The notes beneath the pieces are model-generated. The model was not told the DNA's origin. It saw only the letters and a program-made list of their open reading frames with translations, and made no database searches. A stretch of DNA of 64,000 nt, taken from positions 558,001 through 622,000 of the forward strand of contig NZ_CP071060.1 in the NCBI RefSeq assembly GCF_017161445.1. The letters are read 5' to 3'. How positions within the stretch are numbered: the stretch's first letter is position 1; each line of letters opens with the position of its first letter. Positions 9,981 to 18,968 of the stretch are shown piece by piece. Origin of the DNA: Niveibacterium microcysteis (GTDB lineage Bacteria; Pseudomonadota; Gammaproteobacteria; Burkholderiales; Rhodocyclaceae). The position numbers were made by a program, and so were the translations under genes.

Positions 9981-11354
9981 TCAGCGCTGCAGCGCCTTGC
10001 GTTGGAAGTGGCCGGTAATCCAGCGCGACGCGACGACGATCACCAGCACGCCGAGGAAGAGCACGCCGAAGGCCTGGGTCAGCCGCTTGAAGAGGTGGTC
10101 GATCAGCACCTCGCCCTGCGCGCGCGCCGCTTCCGCCAGCTTCATCGCGGCTGGGGTGTCCTTCTCCAGCAGCATGACCAGACTCTGGATCTGCTGCGCG
10201 CTGTCGCCCAGGGCTGCGGCGGCTGCGGTGTATTCAGTGATGTTGAACGGGCGGCCCGGCGGCGGCGCGTTCGGTGGCGGCGGCTCGCCGACCTTGAGCC
10301 GGGTCAGCAGCGCGTCGGTGCTCTCGATCACGCCATGCACCGAATCCGATGCCGCGCGGCCGGCTTCGAGGCTTTGCCGCAGTTCGAGCAGCATCGCGGT
10401 CATCGTGCCTTGCTGTTGCTGCAGGGCGGCGAACATTTGGCGGATGGCCGCCTCGCGCTCGCTGCTCAGCGTGCCGGGCATCAGCGCCGCGGTTTCGGCC
10501 ATCTTCGCGGCGGCGTCGCCGACGCGGGTGGAGGTCGCCAACATCGCGCGCGACTCAGGCATGTCGGCCAGCGCACTGGACAAGGAACGCGTCTGCAGAT
10601 CGAGCAGCATCGGCGAGCGTTGGGCGTAGTAGATGGCACGCTCGGCGAGCAGCCGGCTCTGTTCGATCTCCTTTACTGCGGGGCTGAGGCCAGCAAAGGG
10701 GTCAAGGCCGATCAGGCCGAACACGCCATCGTCCGGCGCGTCGCCCGGTTTCAGCAGGCCGGTTGCCCGTGCGAAGTCGGCCAGGCGGTTGAAGGCGACG
10801 CTGTCCAGCGAGGTGGAGGTCTGCTTCCAGGCTTCGAGCTTGCTGCGCAGATCGTCGCGTTGGGCGGGCGTCAGAAAATCCACCAGCGCCCAGGCGCCGG
10901 TTTCGAGCTTGCCGAAAGTGTTGATCACTGGCGCGGCGGATTTGCCGAGCACCGGCGGCAGGCGCTGTTCGACGACGTTCCGGGTCAGCGTCGCGAGGAT
11001 CAGCATGTCAAGCGCATTGATCTTGGCGCTGGGGCCGGAGCCGATCTGCACCGCTGCGGTGGACTGCTTGACCTGAAAGTCGTTGAGCAGGCGCCGCGAG
11101 TGCGGGTCGTTCACCTGATCCTCGACTTGCCGCACCGCCAGCGACACGCTGTCCATGTAGCCGTCGGCGTAGCGCATCACGCGTTGCTGCAATTGCGACT
11201 CGGCGCGTTTCAGGGCCTCCTGCTGCGCGTCGCGGCCATACCAACTCGCACAACCGCCGAGCAGTGATGCCGCACACAGCACGCTCAGCCAGCAGCGCCA
11301 GCGGCGTTGAGCCAAAGGCCGCATCGGCGATTTCATCAGTTGAATCGCGGTCAC
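9981..11354 (-). CDS. Lipoprotein with periplasmic helical body and C-terminal membrane segment
   Basis: About 457 residues, not recognised. The N-terminus is a lipoprotein signal (LSVLCAASLLGGCASW, acylated Cys after the GG). A long, largely helical, glutamine-rich body follows, with FAALQQQQGTMTAMLLELRQSLEAGRAA, which looks like coiled coil. Near the C-terminus, FGVLFLGVLVIVVASRW is a clear membrane segment followed by a short basic tail. A protein tethered at both ends is unusual. The GTG at 11354 is chosen because AAGGAG lies five bases before it. The gene sits between nirM and nirC on the opposite strand and shares an FNR-type box region with nirC, so it may be linked to denitrification. 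Confidence 0.75.
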   Translation of the reverse strand: MTAIQLMKSPMRPLAQRRWRCWLSVLCAASLLGGCASWYGRDAQQEALKRAESQLQQRVMRYADGYMDSVSLAVRQVEDQVNDPHSRRLLNDFQVKQSTAAVQIGSGPSAKINALDMLILATLTRNVVEQRLPPVLGKSAAPVINTFGKLETGAWALVDFLTPAQRDDLRSKLEAWKQTSTSLDSVAFNRLADFARATGLLKPGDAPDDGVFGLIGLDPFAGLSPAVKEIEQSRLLAERAIYYAQRSPMLLDLQTRSLSSALADMPESRAMLATSTRVGDAAAKMAETAALMPGTLSSEREAAIRQMFAALQQQQGTMTAMLLELRQSLEAGRAASDSVHGVIESTDALLTRLKVGEPPPPNAPPPGRPFNITEYTAAAAALGDSAQQIQSLVMLLEKDTPAAMKLAEAARAQGEVLIDHLFKRLTQAFGVLFLGVLVIVVASRWITGHFQRKALQR

Positions 11355-11448
11355 GATGTCTCCTTGTTCTTCTAATGGGCGTGTCTGCAGCAACACTTAT
11401 CTGATTCTCGGCCAAATTGCGGTTTTCTGTAGGGGGCAACATGGGGTG

Positions 11449-11462
11449 TTGATCACCATCAA
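11449..11462. promoter_or_regulatory. FNR/DNR-type box in the nirC divergent region
   Basis: TTGATCACCATCAA matches TTGAT-N4-ATCAA in both half-sites. It lies 172 bp before nirC and 95 bp before the divergent lipoprotein gene. On the minus strand a TACAGA lies 17 bp past the box; no clear -10 is seen on the plus side, so which gene it serves is open. Confidence 0.85.
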
Positions 11463-11633
11463 CCGGCGCAACACCCAACAAAAGAGCCGCCGCAGCGCGG
11501 AGCGGCCCGCTTGTGCCAGATCAGGCCCCGCCCGATTCGCCGACAGTGCGTCCGGCGGCTTGACTGCGATCAACGCTGGCGTAGCACCCGGTCGGCATGC
11601 TGGCCCCATCTCGCGAAGGGGGAGCGCGAATCC

Positions 11634-11999
11634 ATGTCGCCACACTTGTTTGATCGCATCATCCGTATCGGCGCGGTCGGCGCCTTGCTGCTGGGCTTCT
11701 GGCAGGCCTCGGATGCGTCCGCGGCGCCGTCGGCCGAACGCGTTGACGCGCTGATTCACCTGGTTCGGCAGGACTGCGGCTCGTGCCACGGCATGCAGCT
11801 GACCGGCGGGCTGGGGCCGGCGCTCAACGCCGGAACACTGGCCAACCGGCCGCGCGAGGCGATGCTCGCCACCATCCTGCACGGCCGTCCGGGCACGCCG
11901 ATGCCACCCTGGGCACCTTTCCTGACCGAGGGTGAGGCCGACTGGATCCTCGATCAGCTGATCAACGGTTTCCCGCAGGAGCTTGCCCGTGCGCATTGA
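11634..11999 (+). CDS. nirC: NirC-type c-type cytochrome
   Basis: A 121-residue periplasmic cytochrome. A hydrophobic signal segment (IGAVGALLLGFWQASDASA) precedes one heme site, CGSCH in VRQDCGSCHGMQ, and the distal methionine lies in TPMPPW. NirC proteins are small monoheme cytochromes encoded with the heme d1 genes and can pass electrons in the nir system. The ATG at 11634 has GGGGGAG nine bases upstream; a longer frame exists but is Arg/Cys-rich and looks non-coding. Its end overlaps the nirF start by 11 bp, indicating coupled translation at the head of the nirCFDLGH operon. Confidence 0.85.
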   Translation: MSPHLFDRIIRIGAVGALLLGFWQASDASAAPSAERVDALIHLVRQDCGSCHGMQLTGGLGPALNAGTLANRPREAMLATILHGRPGTPMPPWAPFLTEGEADWILDQLINGFPQELARAH

Positions 12000-13179
12000 C
12001 CTGCGGATCCGGGCGCTGCTGCTCGCTGCCGGCGTGGTCGCCGGATGCGCCTCGCAGCCGCCAGCGCCCGAGTTGCGCGGCACAGGCGATCTGGGGGTCG
12101 TCATTGCACGCGCGAGCGGCAAGATCGCGGTGGTCGACACCTCGCATCGCACCGTGCTTGGCGAGGTCAGCGGGCTGGGCGATCTGTCGCATGCTTCGGT
12201 GGTGTTCGCACGCGATGGCCGTTTCGCCTTCGTGTTCGGCCGCGACGGCGCGCTGACGCGTGTCGACCTGCTGGCCCGCCGTATCACGCACCGCGTGCAA
12301 CAAGCCGGCAACTCGATTGGCGGCGCCATCAGCCAGGACGGCCGTATCGTCGTCGCGCAGAACTACGAGCCGGGCGGTATCCGCGCCTTCGACGCCGATA
12401 CGCTGGCGCCGCTGGCCGAGGTGCCTTCGACCTACGGCGCAGAGGGCAAGCGCTCCAAGGTGGTCGGGCTGGCCGACCTGCCCGGCAATCGCTTCGCCTA
12501 CGCGCTGTTCGACGCAGGCGAGATCTGGGTCACCGACCTGTCCGACCCCAAAACGCCGCGCACCGAAAAATACGCCGCCGGCCTGCAGCCTTATGACGGT
12601 TTGGTGACGCCGGACGGGCGCTACTACCTCGCCGGCCTGTTCGGCGAGGATGGCCTCGCACTGCTTGATCTCTGGCAGCCTGAAAAAGGTGTGCGCAAGG
12701 TCTTGCGCGATTGGGGCCGCGGTGACGAGAAGCTGCCGGTTTACAAGATGCCGCACCTGCGCGGCTGGGCGATGGCCGATGGCTACCTGTGGCTGCCGGC
12801 GATTGGTCGGCACCAGGTCTGGGTGGTCGATACCCGCAGCTGGCAACAGGTTGCGCAGATTCCGGTGGCGGGTCAGCCGGTCTTCGTGATGGCGCGACCT
12901 GACGGAAGACAGATATGGGTCAACTTCGCCTTCCCGGATAACGGCAAAGTACAGGTGATCGATTCGCTGTCGCGCAGTGTCGTCAAGTCGCTGGAACCCG
13001 GTCGCGCCGTGCTGCATCTGGAATTCCTGCCGCGCGGCGGCGAGGTGTGGCTCTCGGCGCGCGATGACAACCGGGTCAGCGTGATCAACACCGAGCGCTT
13101 TGACACGCTCGCAAGCTTTTCCATCGACGCGCCGTCCGGCATTTTCTTCACGACGCGCGCCGCGAGAATCGGATTCTGA
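11989..13179 (+). CDS. nirF: NirF, heme d1 biosynthesis protein
   Basis: A 396-residue propeller protein of the NirF family, needed for late steps of heme d1 synthesis outside the cytoplasm. The sequence opens as a lipoprotein signal (LLLAAGVVAGCASQP, lipobox VAGC) and continues with repeats typical of the cd1 propeller, for example GKIAVVDTSHRTVLGEV and DGRFAFVFGRDG. It lacks a heme c CXXCH, which separates it from NirS and NirN. GTG at 11989 is preferred over TTG at 11983 because AGGAG lies seven bases before it. It overlaps nirC and, by one base, nirDL. Confidence 0.92.
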   Translation: MRIDLRIRALLLAAGVVAGCASQPPAPELRGTGDLGVVIARASGKIAVVDTSHRTVLGEVSGLGDLSHASVVFARDGRFAFVFGRDGALTRVDLLARRITHRVQQAGNSIGGAISQDGRIVVAQNYEPGGIRAFDADTLAPLAEVPSTYGAEGKRSKVVGLADLPGNRFAYALFDAGEIWVTDLSDPKTPRTEKYAAGLQPYDGLVTPDGRYYLAGLFGEDGLALLDLWQPEKGVRKVLRDWGRGDEKLPVYKMPHLRGWAMADGYLWLPAIGRHQVWVVDTRSWQQVAQIPVAGQPVFVMARPDGRQIWVNFAFPDNGKVQVIDSLSRSVVKSLEPGRAVLHLEFLPRGGEVWLSARDDNRVSVINTERFDTLASFSIDAPSGIFFTTRAARIGF

Positions 13180-14261
13180 TGAAACCCAGGATGATGACCG
13201 ACATGCCGCCGCCCCATTCCGTGCCCTCTAGCGGCGGCTCGGTCGACATTCTCACGCTCCTCGGTGGGCAGGGCGGCGACGAGGTGCATGACGAAGCCTT
13301 CGGTTTCGAACTGCTCAACCGCTGGCAGCGCGATCTGCCGCTCGACCCGGAGCCTTTCGCCCGCATCGCGGAGGCTTATGGCCGCCCGCCGCGCGATGTG
13401 CTGTCCGCGCTGCGTCGTTTGCAGCGCGAGGGCGCCATTTCGCGTGTTGGCGCGGTGCTCACGCCGGCAGCATTCGGCGCATCCACGCTGGCCGCGCTGA
13501 GCGTGCCGCAGGACCGCGTCGAATCCGTCGCGGGCTACATCTCGCTGATGTCCGAGGTGAATCACAACTACGCGCGCGAGCACGAATACAACCTCTGGTT
13601 CGTGCTCACTGCAGGAGAACGGCGCCAGATCGACGCCGCCTTGCAGCGTATCGAGGATGCCACCGGCGCGGCACCGCTCGACCTGCCGATGCTCGAGGGC
13701 TATCACCTGGATCTGGGTTTCGATCTGCGCGGCCCGGAAGCGCGCGCGGCACGCTCGGTCGACCTCACCCGCGCCCGCGTGAATCTGGACAGCCGTCAGT
13801 GGCGCCTTCTGGCGGCGCTGGAGCAAGGCCTGCCGCTGGTGCCGCGGCCTTTCGCGCGGCTGGGCATGCGTGCCGACATGCACGAAACCGAAGTGATCGA
13901 ACAGCTGCGGCATTGGCTCTCGACCGGCGCGATCCGTCGCATCGGTATCGTGGTCCATCACCACGAGCTGGGCATTCGCGCCAACGCGATGTGCGTGTGG
14001 GATGTGCCGGATGCGCGCGCCGCCGAAGCCGGCCGCCGCATCGCCGCGCTGCCCGGCGTGAACCTGTGCTACCGGCGCGCACGCGTGTCCGAGCGCTGGC
14101 ATTACAACCTGTACTGCATGATCCACGGGCGCGAGCGCGAAGCCGTGTTGCAGACCCGTGAACGCGCGGTCGCCGAGGCCGGCATTGCCGATTGCCCTTC
14201 CGAGGTGCTGTTCTCGACCCGCCGCTACAAGCAGCGCGGTGCCCGCTACGCGGAACGCTGA
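13179..14261 (+). CDS. nirDL: NirD-NirL fusion, siroheme decarboxylase subunit
   Basis: A 360-residue fusion of two Lrp/AsnC-like units that remove acetate carboxyls from siroheme to give didecarboxysiroheme on the way to heme d1. The N-terminal half is NirD-like, with the hallmark HNYAREHEYNLWFV (about 129-142). The C-terminal half is NirL-like, with LCYRRARVSERWHYNLYCMIHG. Each half starts with a helix-turn-helix-like segment that in this family no longer acts in transcription. NirDL fusions are known in some denitrifiers such as Paracoccus and Hydrogenobacter. Start and stop overlap neighbours, so it is part of the nir operon. Confidence 0.92.
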   Translation: MKPRMMTDMPPPHSVPSSGGSVDILTLLGGQGGDEVHDEAFGFELLNRWQRDLPLDPEPFARIAEAYGRPPRDVLSALRRLQREGAISRVGAVLTPAAFGASTLAALSVPQDRVESVAGYISLMSEVNHNYAREHEYNLWFVLTAGERRQIDAALQRIEDATGAAPLDLPMLEGYHLDLGFDLRGPEARAARSVDLTRARVNLDSRQWRLLAALEQGLPLVPRPFARLGMRADMHETEVIEQLRHWLSTGAIRRIGIVVHHHELGIRANAMCVWDVPDARAAEAGRRIAALPGVNLCYRRARVSERWHYNLYCMIHGREREAVLQTRERAVAEAGIADCPSEVLFSTRRYKQRGARYAER

Positions 14262-14265
14262 GCCA

Positions 14266-14742
14266 ATGGCGCGCCCGCTCGCAACCGAACCTGCGCAGCT
14301 CGACCCGATCGATCGCACCCTCATCACCGCGCTGCAGGACGGTCTGCCCTTGATCGAGCGGCCCTACGTCGCGCTCGCCGACGCCCTTGGCATCAGCGAA
14401 CAGGCGGTGGTGGATCGCATCGCCGCCCTGCTTGAGCGCCGCGTGCTGACGCGCTTCGGGCCGATGTTCGATGTCGCCAGGATGGGCGGCGCTTTCGTGC
14501 TGGCGGCGCTGGCGGTGCCGGACGAGCGCTGGGATGTCGTGTGCGAGCAGGTCAATGCGCTGCCCGAGGTGGCGCACAACTACCGCCGTGAGCATGCGCT
14601 GAACATGTGGTTCGTGCTGGCGACCGAAACGCCGCAGGGCATTGATGCCGCGATTGCGCGGATCGAGGCCGAGACCGGTTTGCCGGTGTACGCCTTCCCG
14701 AAGGAACACGAGTTCTTCGTCGAACTCAAGTTCACGGTTTGA
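14266..14742 (+). CDS. nirG: NirG, siroheme decarboxylase subunit
   Basis: A 158-residue Lrp/AsnC-like protein of the NirD/NirG group. The key motif is AHNYRREHALNMWFV, matching the NirD half of the preceding fusion. A helix-turn-helix-like N-terminal region (IDRTLITALQDGLPLIERPY) comes first. It probably pairs with NirH as the second decarboxylase complex. The ATG at 14266 starts four bases after the nirDL stop; the open frame upstream overlaps nirDL and is not family-like. Calling this NirG rather than another NirD copy follows gene order. Confidence 0.88.
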   Translation: MARPLATEPAQLDPIDRTLITALQDGLPLIERPYVALADALGISEQAVVDRIAALLERRVLTRFGPMFDVARMGGAFVLAALAVPDERWDVVCEQVNALPEVAHNYRREHALNMWFVLATETPQGIDAAIARIEAETGLPVYAFPKEHEFFVELKFTV

Positions 14743-14757
14743 TCAGGAGCGAGCGAG

Positions 14758-15237
14758 ATGGACGACAGCGAACTCGACCGCCGCATCGTGCTCGCCACGC
14801 AGGCTGGCCTGCCGCTCACCGTTGAGCCCTTTCAGGCGATCGGCGAGGCGCTCGGCGAACAGCCCGGGCGCATCCTCGAACGCTTCCGCGCCATGCAGGC
14901 CGACGGCAGGGTGCGGCGTATCGCTGCGGTACCGAACCACTACGCCCTGGGCTATACCGCCAACGGCATGTCGGTCTGGGATGTCGATGACGAACAGGTG
15001 GACGCGCTCGGTGAACAGCTCGGCCACATGGACTGCGTCACCCACTGCTACCGCCGGCCGCGGCGCTTGCCGCTGTGGCCCTACAACCTCTTCGCGATGG
15101 TGCACGGTCATACGCGCGAAGAGGTGCTCGCCCGCGTTGCGGAGATCCATGCCCTGCTGGGCGCGGCCTGCCGCGCGCACGACGTGTTGTTCTCCACCGC
15201 CATCCTGAAGAAAACCGGCCTGCGCATCGGCGCCTGA
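14758..15237 (+). CDS. nirH: NirH, siroheme decarboxylase subunit
   Basis: A 159-residue NirL/NirH-type subunit with THCYRRPRRLPLWPYNLFAMVHG-type signature (tyrosine/arginine-rich strand followed by YNLFAMVHG) and the AsnC-like fold. It is expected to form a heterodimer with NirG. AGGAG lies seven bases before the ATG. This is the last recognisable nir gene: nirJ, which often follows nirH, is absent, and the next gene is an unrelated envelope protein 52 bp downstream. Confidence 0.88.
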   Translation: MDDSELDRRIVLATQAGLPLTVEPFQAIGEALGEQPGRILERFRAMQADGRVRRIAAVPNHYALGYTANGMSVWDVDDEQVDALGEQLGHMDCVTHCYRRPRRLPLWPYNLFAMVHGHTREEVLARVAEIHALLGAACRAHDVLFSTAILKKTGLRIGA

Positions 15238-15289
15238 GCCGCACGCCGGCTTTCATCTGTCGCGCGCTGCGGCGACAATTCCGCTCGTA

Positions 15290-16090
15290 ATGCTCAGTCC
15301 CCACCAACCTCGCCGCTTCCTTGTCGTGCTGCTTGCCGCCTTGTGGGCAAGCACGCCTGCCGCGGCCGACGACGAACCGGCTTCGAGCGCCGCACCGGCG
15401 CAGCCTTATCCCTGGCGTTTCCAGTTCAAGCGCCAGAATACCGACCGCGGCACGGCTGACGAATCAACCCGCAGCACGCTGCGCCTTGAGTACTTCCCCG
15501 CCGCGCATCTGTCGCTGTTGCGGCTGGATGTGCCGTTTCCCGATGCCGACACCCGCTACAGCGGCAAGCTGCTCGACCCGCGACTCGGCGACATCAAGTT
15601 GCGTGCCGATCTCGAAGCGGTGGATGTCTTCGGCCTGCCACTCACCGCATACGCCGAGCTCACTTTGCCGACCGCAGACCCGGCCAGCCTCGGCAGCGGC
15701 AAGTACCAGATCGCGCCTGCGCTGCGTACGCGCCTGCCGGCCGGCGCCTACCGCATCGACGACAGCAAGCACGCGTTGACCCTCGCGGGCCTGCTGCAGC
15801 AGGTCGTCTCGTTCGAAGGTGATGAGAGCCGCAAGGACATCAACTACACCAAGCTCGAAGCGAGCCTCAACGACGGCTGGGGCGACGGCCGGTTCGTGAA
15901 GCTCACGATCAAGCCGGTGTTCGACTGGGAACAGGATGGCAAGAGCGGCGCCACCGCCGAGCTTGAAGGTGGTTTGCGGCTCGCGCCGGCATGGGAAGCG
16001 GCGCTGATGGCCGGTGGCCTGCTGTGGGGCAGCGGCGTGCCCAACACCTACCGGCGCCGGATCCAGCTGACCCTCGGTTACCGGTTCTGA
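15290..16090 (+). CDS. Predicted outer-membrane or periplasmic beta-rich protein
   Basis: A 266-residue protein with a signal peptide (FLVVLLAALWASTPAAA, cleavage near 26). The mature part alternates hydrophobic and polar residues in many short strands (STLRLEYFPAAHLSLLRLDVPF, FVKLTIKPVFDW, RRRIQLTLGYRF), and it ends in phenylalanine, as outer-membrane barrels do for Bam recognition. No enzyme motif is visible. It follows nirH closely on the same strand and may be cotranscribed, but no nir role is known for such a protein. Confidence 0.7.
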   Translation: MLSPHQPRRFLVVLLAALWASTPAAADDEPASSAAPAQPYPWRFQFKRQNTDRGTADESTRSTLRLEYFPAAHLSLLRLDVPFPDADTRYSGKLLDPRLGDIKLRADLEAVDVFGLPLTAYAELTLPTADPASLGSGKYQIAPALRTRLPAGAYRIDDSKHALTLAGLLQQVVSFEGDESRKDINYTKLEASLNDGWGDGRFVKLTIKPVFDWEQDGKSGATAELEGGLRLAPAWEAALMAGGLLWGSGVPNTYRRRIQLTLGYRF

Positions 16091-16172
16091 CGGCTGATCC
16101 GCCGGCGCCTATGCTGAGGATAGGCCCCGGTGATGCGGCACTCTCGCCCTCGCCGTGGGTGGAGGGCCGATC

Positions 16173-18968
16173 ATGGCCGATGCTGTCGCCACGCGCGATG
16201 CCCGTTGCGCGCAAGCGCTTGAGATTGCTGCCGCCCTGCTGCGCGAAACGCATCCGGGCCGCGAGATCGCGCTCGACGCCGACAGCGCCTTTGGCCGCGA
16301 TCTCGAGCTCGATAGTCTCGGTCGCGTCGAACTGATCAGTCGCATTGCGGATGCGCTGAGGCTGCAGTTCCCGGAGCGCGCGTACGCCGAGGCCGATACC
16401 TTGCGTGAGTTGCTGCGTTGGGCTGGCGAACTGCCGACCAGCGTTGCGTCGACGGCGCTCCCGGCCGAGCGCGCCCGCGAGCAGGGCACGCCCGAGCAGG
16501 CGACAAGCCTGGTCGACGTGCTTGAGTGGCGCGCGCAGCGCGAGCCTGATCGCGTGCATGTACTGTTGCTCAACGAGGCAGGCGCCGACCAGCCCCTGAC
16601 CTACGGCGCGCTGTGGCAGGGCGCTGCCCAGCGCGCCGCCGCACTGATCGCCGCTGGTCTTCGTAGCGGGCAGACGGTGGCGCTGATGCTGCCGACAGGG
16701 CACGACTACCTTGTGAGCTTCTTCGGCGTGCTGCTTGCCGGTGGCGTGCCGGTGCCGATCTACCCGCCGGCGCGGCTGGCGCAGATCGACGAGCATGTGC
16801 GCCGCCACGCGACGATCCTCGCGAATGCACAAGCCAGCCTGCTGATCACGGTGCCGCAGGCCAAGCCGGTTGCGCTGCGCCTGCGGGCCGCGGCGCCGGG
16901 CATCGTCGCGGTGCTGGCGCCGGACGAACTGGTCGGCACGGCGCAGCATGTCATGCACCCGGCCGCGGATGCGCTGGCGCTGCTTCAATACACCTCCGGC
17001 AGCACCGGCGACCCGAAGGGTGTGGCGCTGAGCCACGCCAACCTGCTTGCGAACCTGCGCGCGATGGGGCGCGCCTGCCAGGTCACGCAGGATGATGTGT
17101 TCGTCTCGTGGTTGCCGCTGTATCACGACATGGGGTTGATCGGCGCCTGGCTGGGCGCGCTTTACTACGGTTTCCCACTGGTCCTGATGTCCCCGCTGGC
17201 CTTCCTGGCGCGACCCGCGCGCTGGCTTGAGGCGATCTCGCAACACCGCGCGACGCTGTCGGCCGGCCCCAACTTCGCCTATGAACTGTGCGTGCGCAAG
17301 GTGCCGGATGCTGCCTTGGCGGAGCTGGATCTTTCCTGCTGGCGCATGGCGCTGAACGGCGCCGAGCCGGTCAGCCCGGCAACGCTGGACGCCTTTGCTG
17401 CGCGGTTCGCGCCGGCCGGCTTGCGGCGTGACGCGCTGGCGCCGGTGTACGGGCTGGCGGAATGCTCGGTCGGCCTCGCCTTTCCGCCGCCGGGGCGCGG
17501 TCCGCGCATCGATCGAATCCGCACCGCTCCGTTCGCACAGGAGCGCCGCGCGGAACCCGCTGCAGCGGGCGACGATGCGGTGCTGATTCCGGCCTGCGGC
17601 CGCCCGCTGCCGGGCCATGAAGTGCGCGTGGTGGATCTGGCGGGCGACGAACTGCCGGAGCGGCGCATTGGCCGCCTGGAGTTTCGTGGCCCCTCGGCCA
17701 CCAGCGGGTACTACCGCAACCCGGTGGCAAACGCCCGGTTGTTCCGCGACGGCTGGCTCGACAGTGGCGACATGGCGTATCTCGCTGATGGCGAGATCCA
17801 TCTCACCGGGCGGATCAAGGACATGATCATCCGCGGCGGCCGCAACCTCTACCCCTACGATCTGGAGCAGGCGGTCGGTGCGCTGCATGGCGTGCGCCGT
17901 GGCTGTGTGGCGGTGTTCGCGTGTGCGCCAGCGGGCGGCGGTGGCGAGCGCCTCGTCGTGCTGGCCGAAACGCGCGAACGCGATGCCACGGCCCGTGCGG
18001 CGCTGCAGCGGCGCATCGCCGATTGCACACAGGCGGTGCTTGGCGAAGCGGCCGACGACATCGTGCTTGCGCCGCCGCATGCGGTGCTCAAGACCTCCAG
18101 CGGCAAACTGCGCCGGGCTGCCACGCGCGAGCGCTATCTGGCCGGCGAACTGCGCCAGCGCGACTGGCCGCTGTGGCTGCAGGGCGTGCGCCTGCTGGTG
18201 CAAGGCCTGTTGGCGCGCCTGCGCGTCAGCGCACGCTGGCTGGCGGGGCGCCTGTGGTCGTACTGGTCGCTTGCGGCGTTCGCGCTGCTGGCGGCACCGA
18301 CGTGCGTGCTGGTGGCGTTCTGCCCCGCGCACGCCTGGGCGCGCGCCTGGGTCCATCGTGCCGCACGCGGCTGGATGCAGCTGTGCGGGCTGTCGATCGA
18401 GACACCTGCCGCCCTGGCCGCGCCCGCTGGTGCGCACCTGCTGGTGTGCAATCACGCGAGCTATCTCGACGGGCTGTTGCTCAGCGCGGCCTTGCCGCCG
18501 CAGTACCGTTTCGTTGCGAAGGCCGAACTCGCGCAGCAGCGCGTCGCCGGCACGCTGCTGCGCGGCCTCGGTGCCCTGTTCGTCGAGCGCCACGATGCGC
18601 TACGCGGCGCGGAGGATGTCGAAGTGCTGGTCGAGGCCCTGCGGCGCGGCGCGCAGCTGGTGGTCTTCCCCGAGGGCACCTTCACGCGCGCAGCAGGCCT
18701 GCGACGCTTTCATGCTGGTGCCTTCCTCGCTGCCGCGCATGCCGGCGTGCCGGTCGTCTGCACCGGCTTGCGCGGCAGTCGTGCCCTGTTGCGCGATGGC
18801 ACCTGGCTGCCACATCGCGAGCCACTGCGTTTCGAGCAAGGCGCGACCCTGGCGCCCGATGGCCAGGACTGGCCAGCGGCGATGCGCTTGATGGCGGCCA
18901 CCCGCGCCGAGCTGCGCCGCCTGTGCGGCGAGCCCGATCTCGATGCAAGCGCTCAGGATGGCGCGTGA
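16173..18968 (+). CDS. ACP / fatty-acyl-AMP ligase / PlsC acyltransferase fusion
   Basis: A 931-residue protein with three enzyme parts. Residues about 1-85 resemble an acyl carrier protein with the phosphopantetheine serine S48 in LELDSLGRVEL. Residues about 110-670 are an adenylating domain with YTSGSTGDPKG near 275 and SWLPLYHDMGLIG, the style of fatty-acyl-AMP ligases, and GRIKDMIIRGGRNLYPYDLE. After a hydrophobic stretch near 705-725 comes a PlsC acyltransferase with H761-ASYL-D766 and FPEGT from F832. This order would activate a fatty acid, load it on the built-in carrier and pass it to a lysophospholipid or similar acceptor, functionally like Aas. The ATG at 16173 has GGAGGG six bases upstream. 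The 3' end overlaps the convergent gene by 16 bp. Confidence 0.9.
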   Translation: MADAVATRDARCAQALEIAAALLRETHPGREIALDADSAFGRDLELDSLGRVELISRIADALRLQFPERAYAEADTLRELLRWAGELPTSVASTALPAERAREQGTPEQATSLVDVLEWRAQREPDRVHVLLLNEAGADQPLTYGALWQGAAQRAAALIAAGLRSGQTVALMLPTGHDYLVSFFGVLLAGGVPVPIYPPARLAQIDEHVRRHATILANAQASLLITVPQAKPVALRLRAAAPGIVAVLAPDELVGTAQHVMHPAADALALLQYTSGSTGDPKGVALSHANLLANLRAMGRACQVTQDDVFVSWLPLYHDMGLIGAWLGALYYGFPLVLMSPLAFLARPARWLEAISQHRATLSAGPNFAYELCVRKVPDAALAELDLSCWRMALNGAEPVSPATLDAFAARFAPAGLRRDALAPVYGLAECSVGLAFPPPGRGPRIDRIRTAPFAQERRAEPAAAGDDAVLIPACGRPLPGHEVRVVDLAGDELPERRIGRLEFRGPSATSGYYRNPVANARLFRDGWLDSGDMAYLADGEIHLTGRIKDMIIRGGRNLYPYDLEQAVGALHGVRRGCVAVFACAPAGGGGERLVVLAETRERDATARAALQRRIADCTQAVLGEAADDIVLAPPHAVLKTSSGKLRRAATRERYLAGELRQRDWPLWLQGVRLLVQGLLARLRVSARWLAGRLWSYWSLAAFALLAAPTCVLVAFCPAHAWARAWVHRAARGWMQLCGLSIETPAALAAPAGAHLLVCNHASYLDGLLLSAALPPQYRFVAKAELAQQRVAGTLLRGLGALFVERHDALRGAEDVEVLVEALRRGAQLVVFPEGTFTRAAGLRRFHAGAFLAAAHAGVPVVCTGLRGSRALLRDGTWLPHREPLRFEQGATLAPDGQDWPAAMRLMAATRAELRRLCGEPDLDASAQDGA

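Noticed and set aside
15909..18593. Long minus-strand frame opposite the ACP-ligase-acyltransferase fusion
   Set aside because: Arg/Gln/His-rich composition, no domain motif and no ribosome site; the plus-strand gene has three sets of catalytic motifs.
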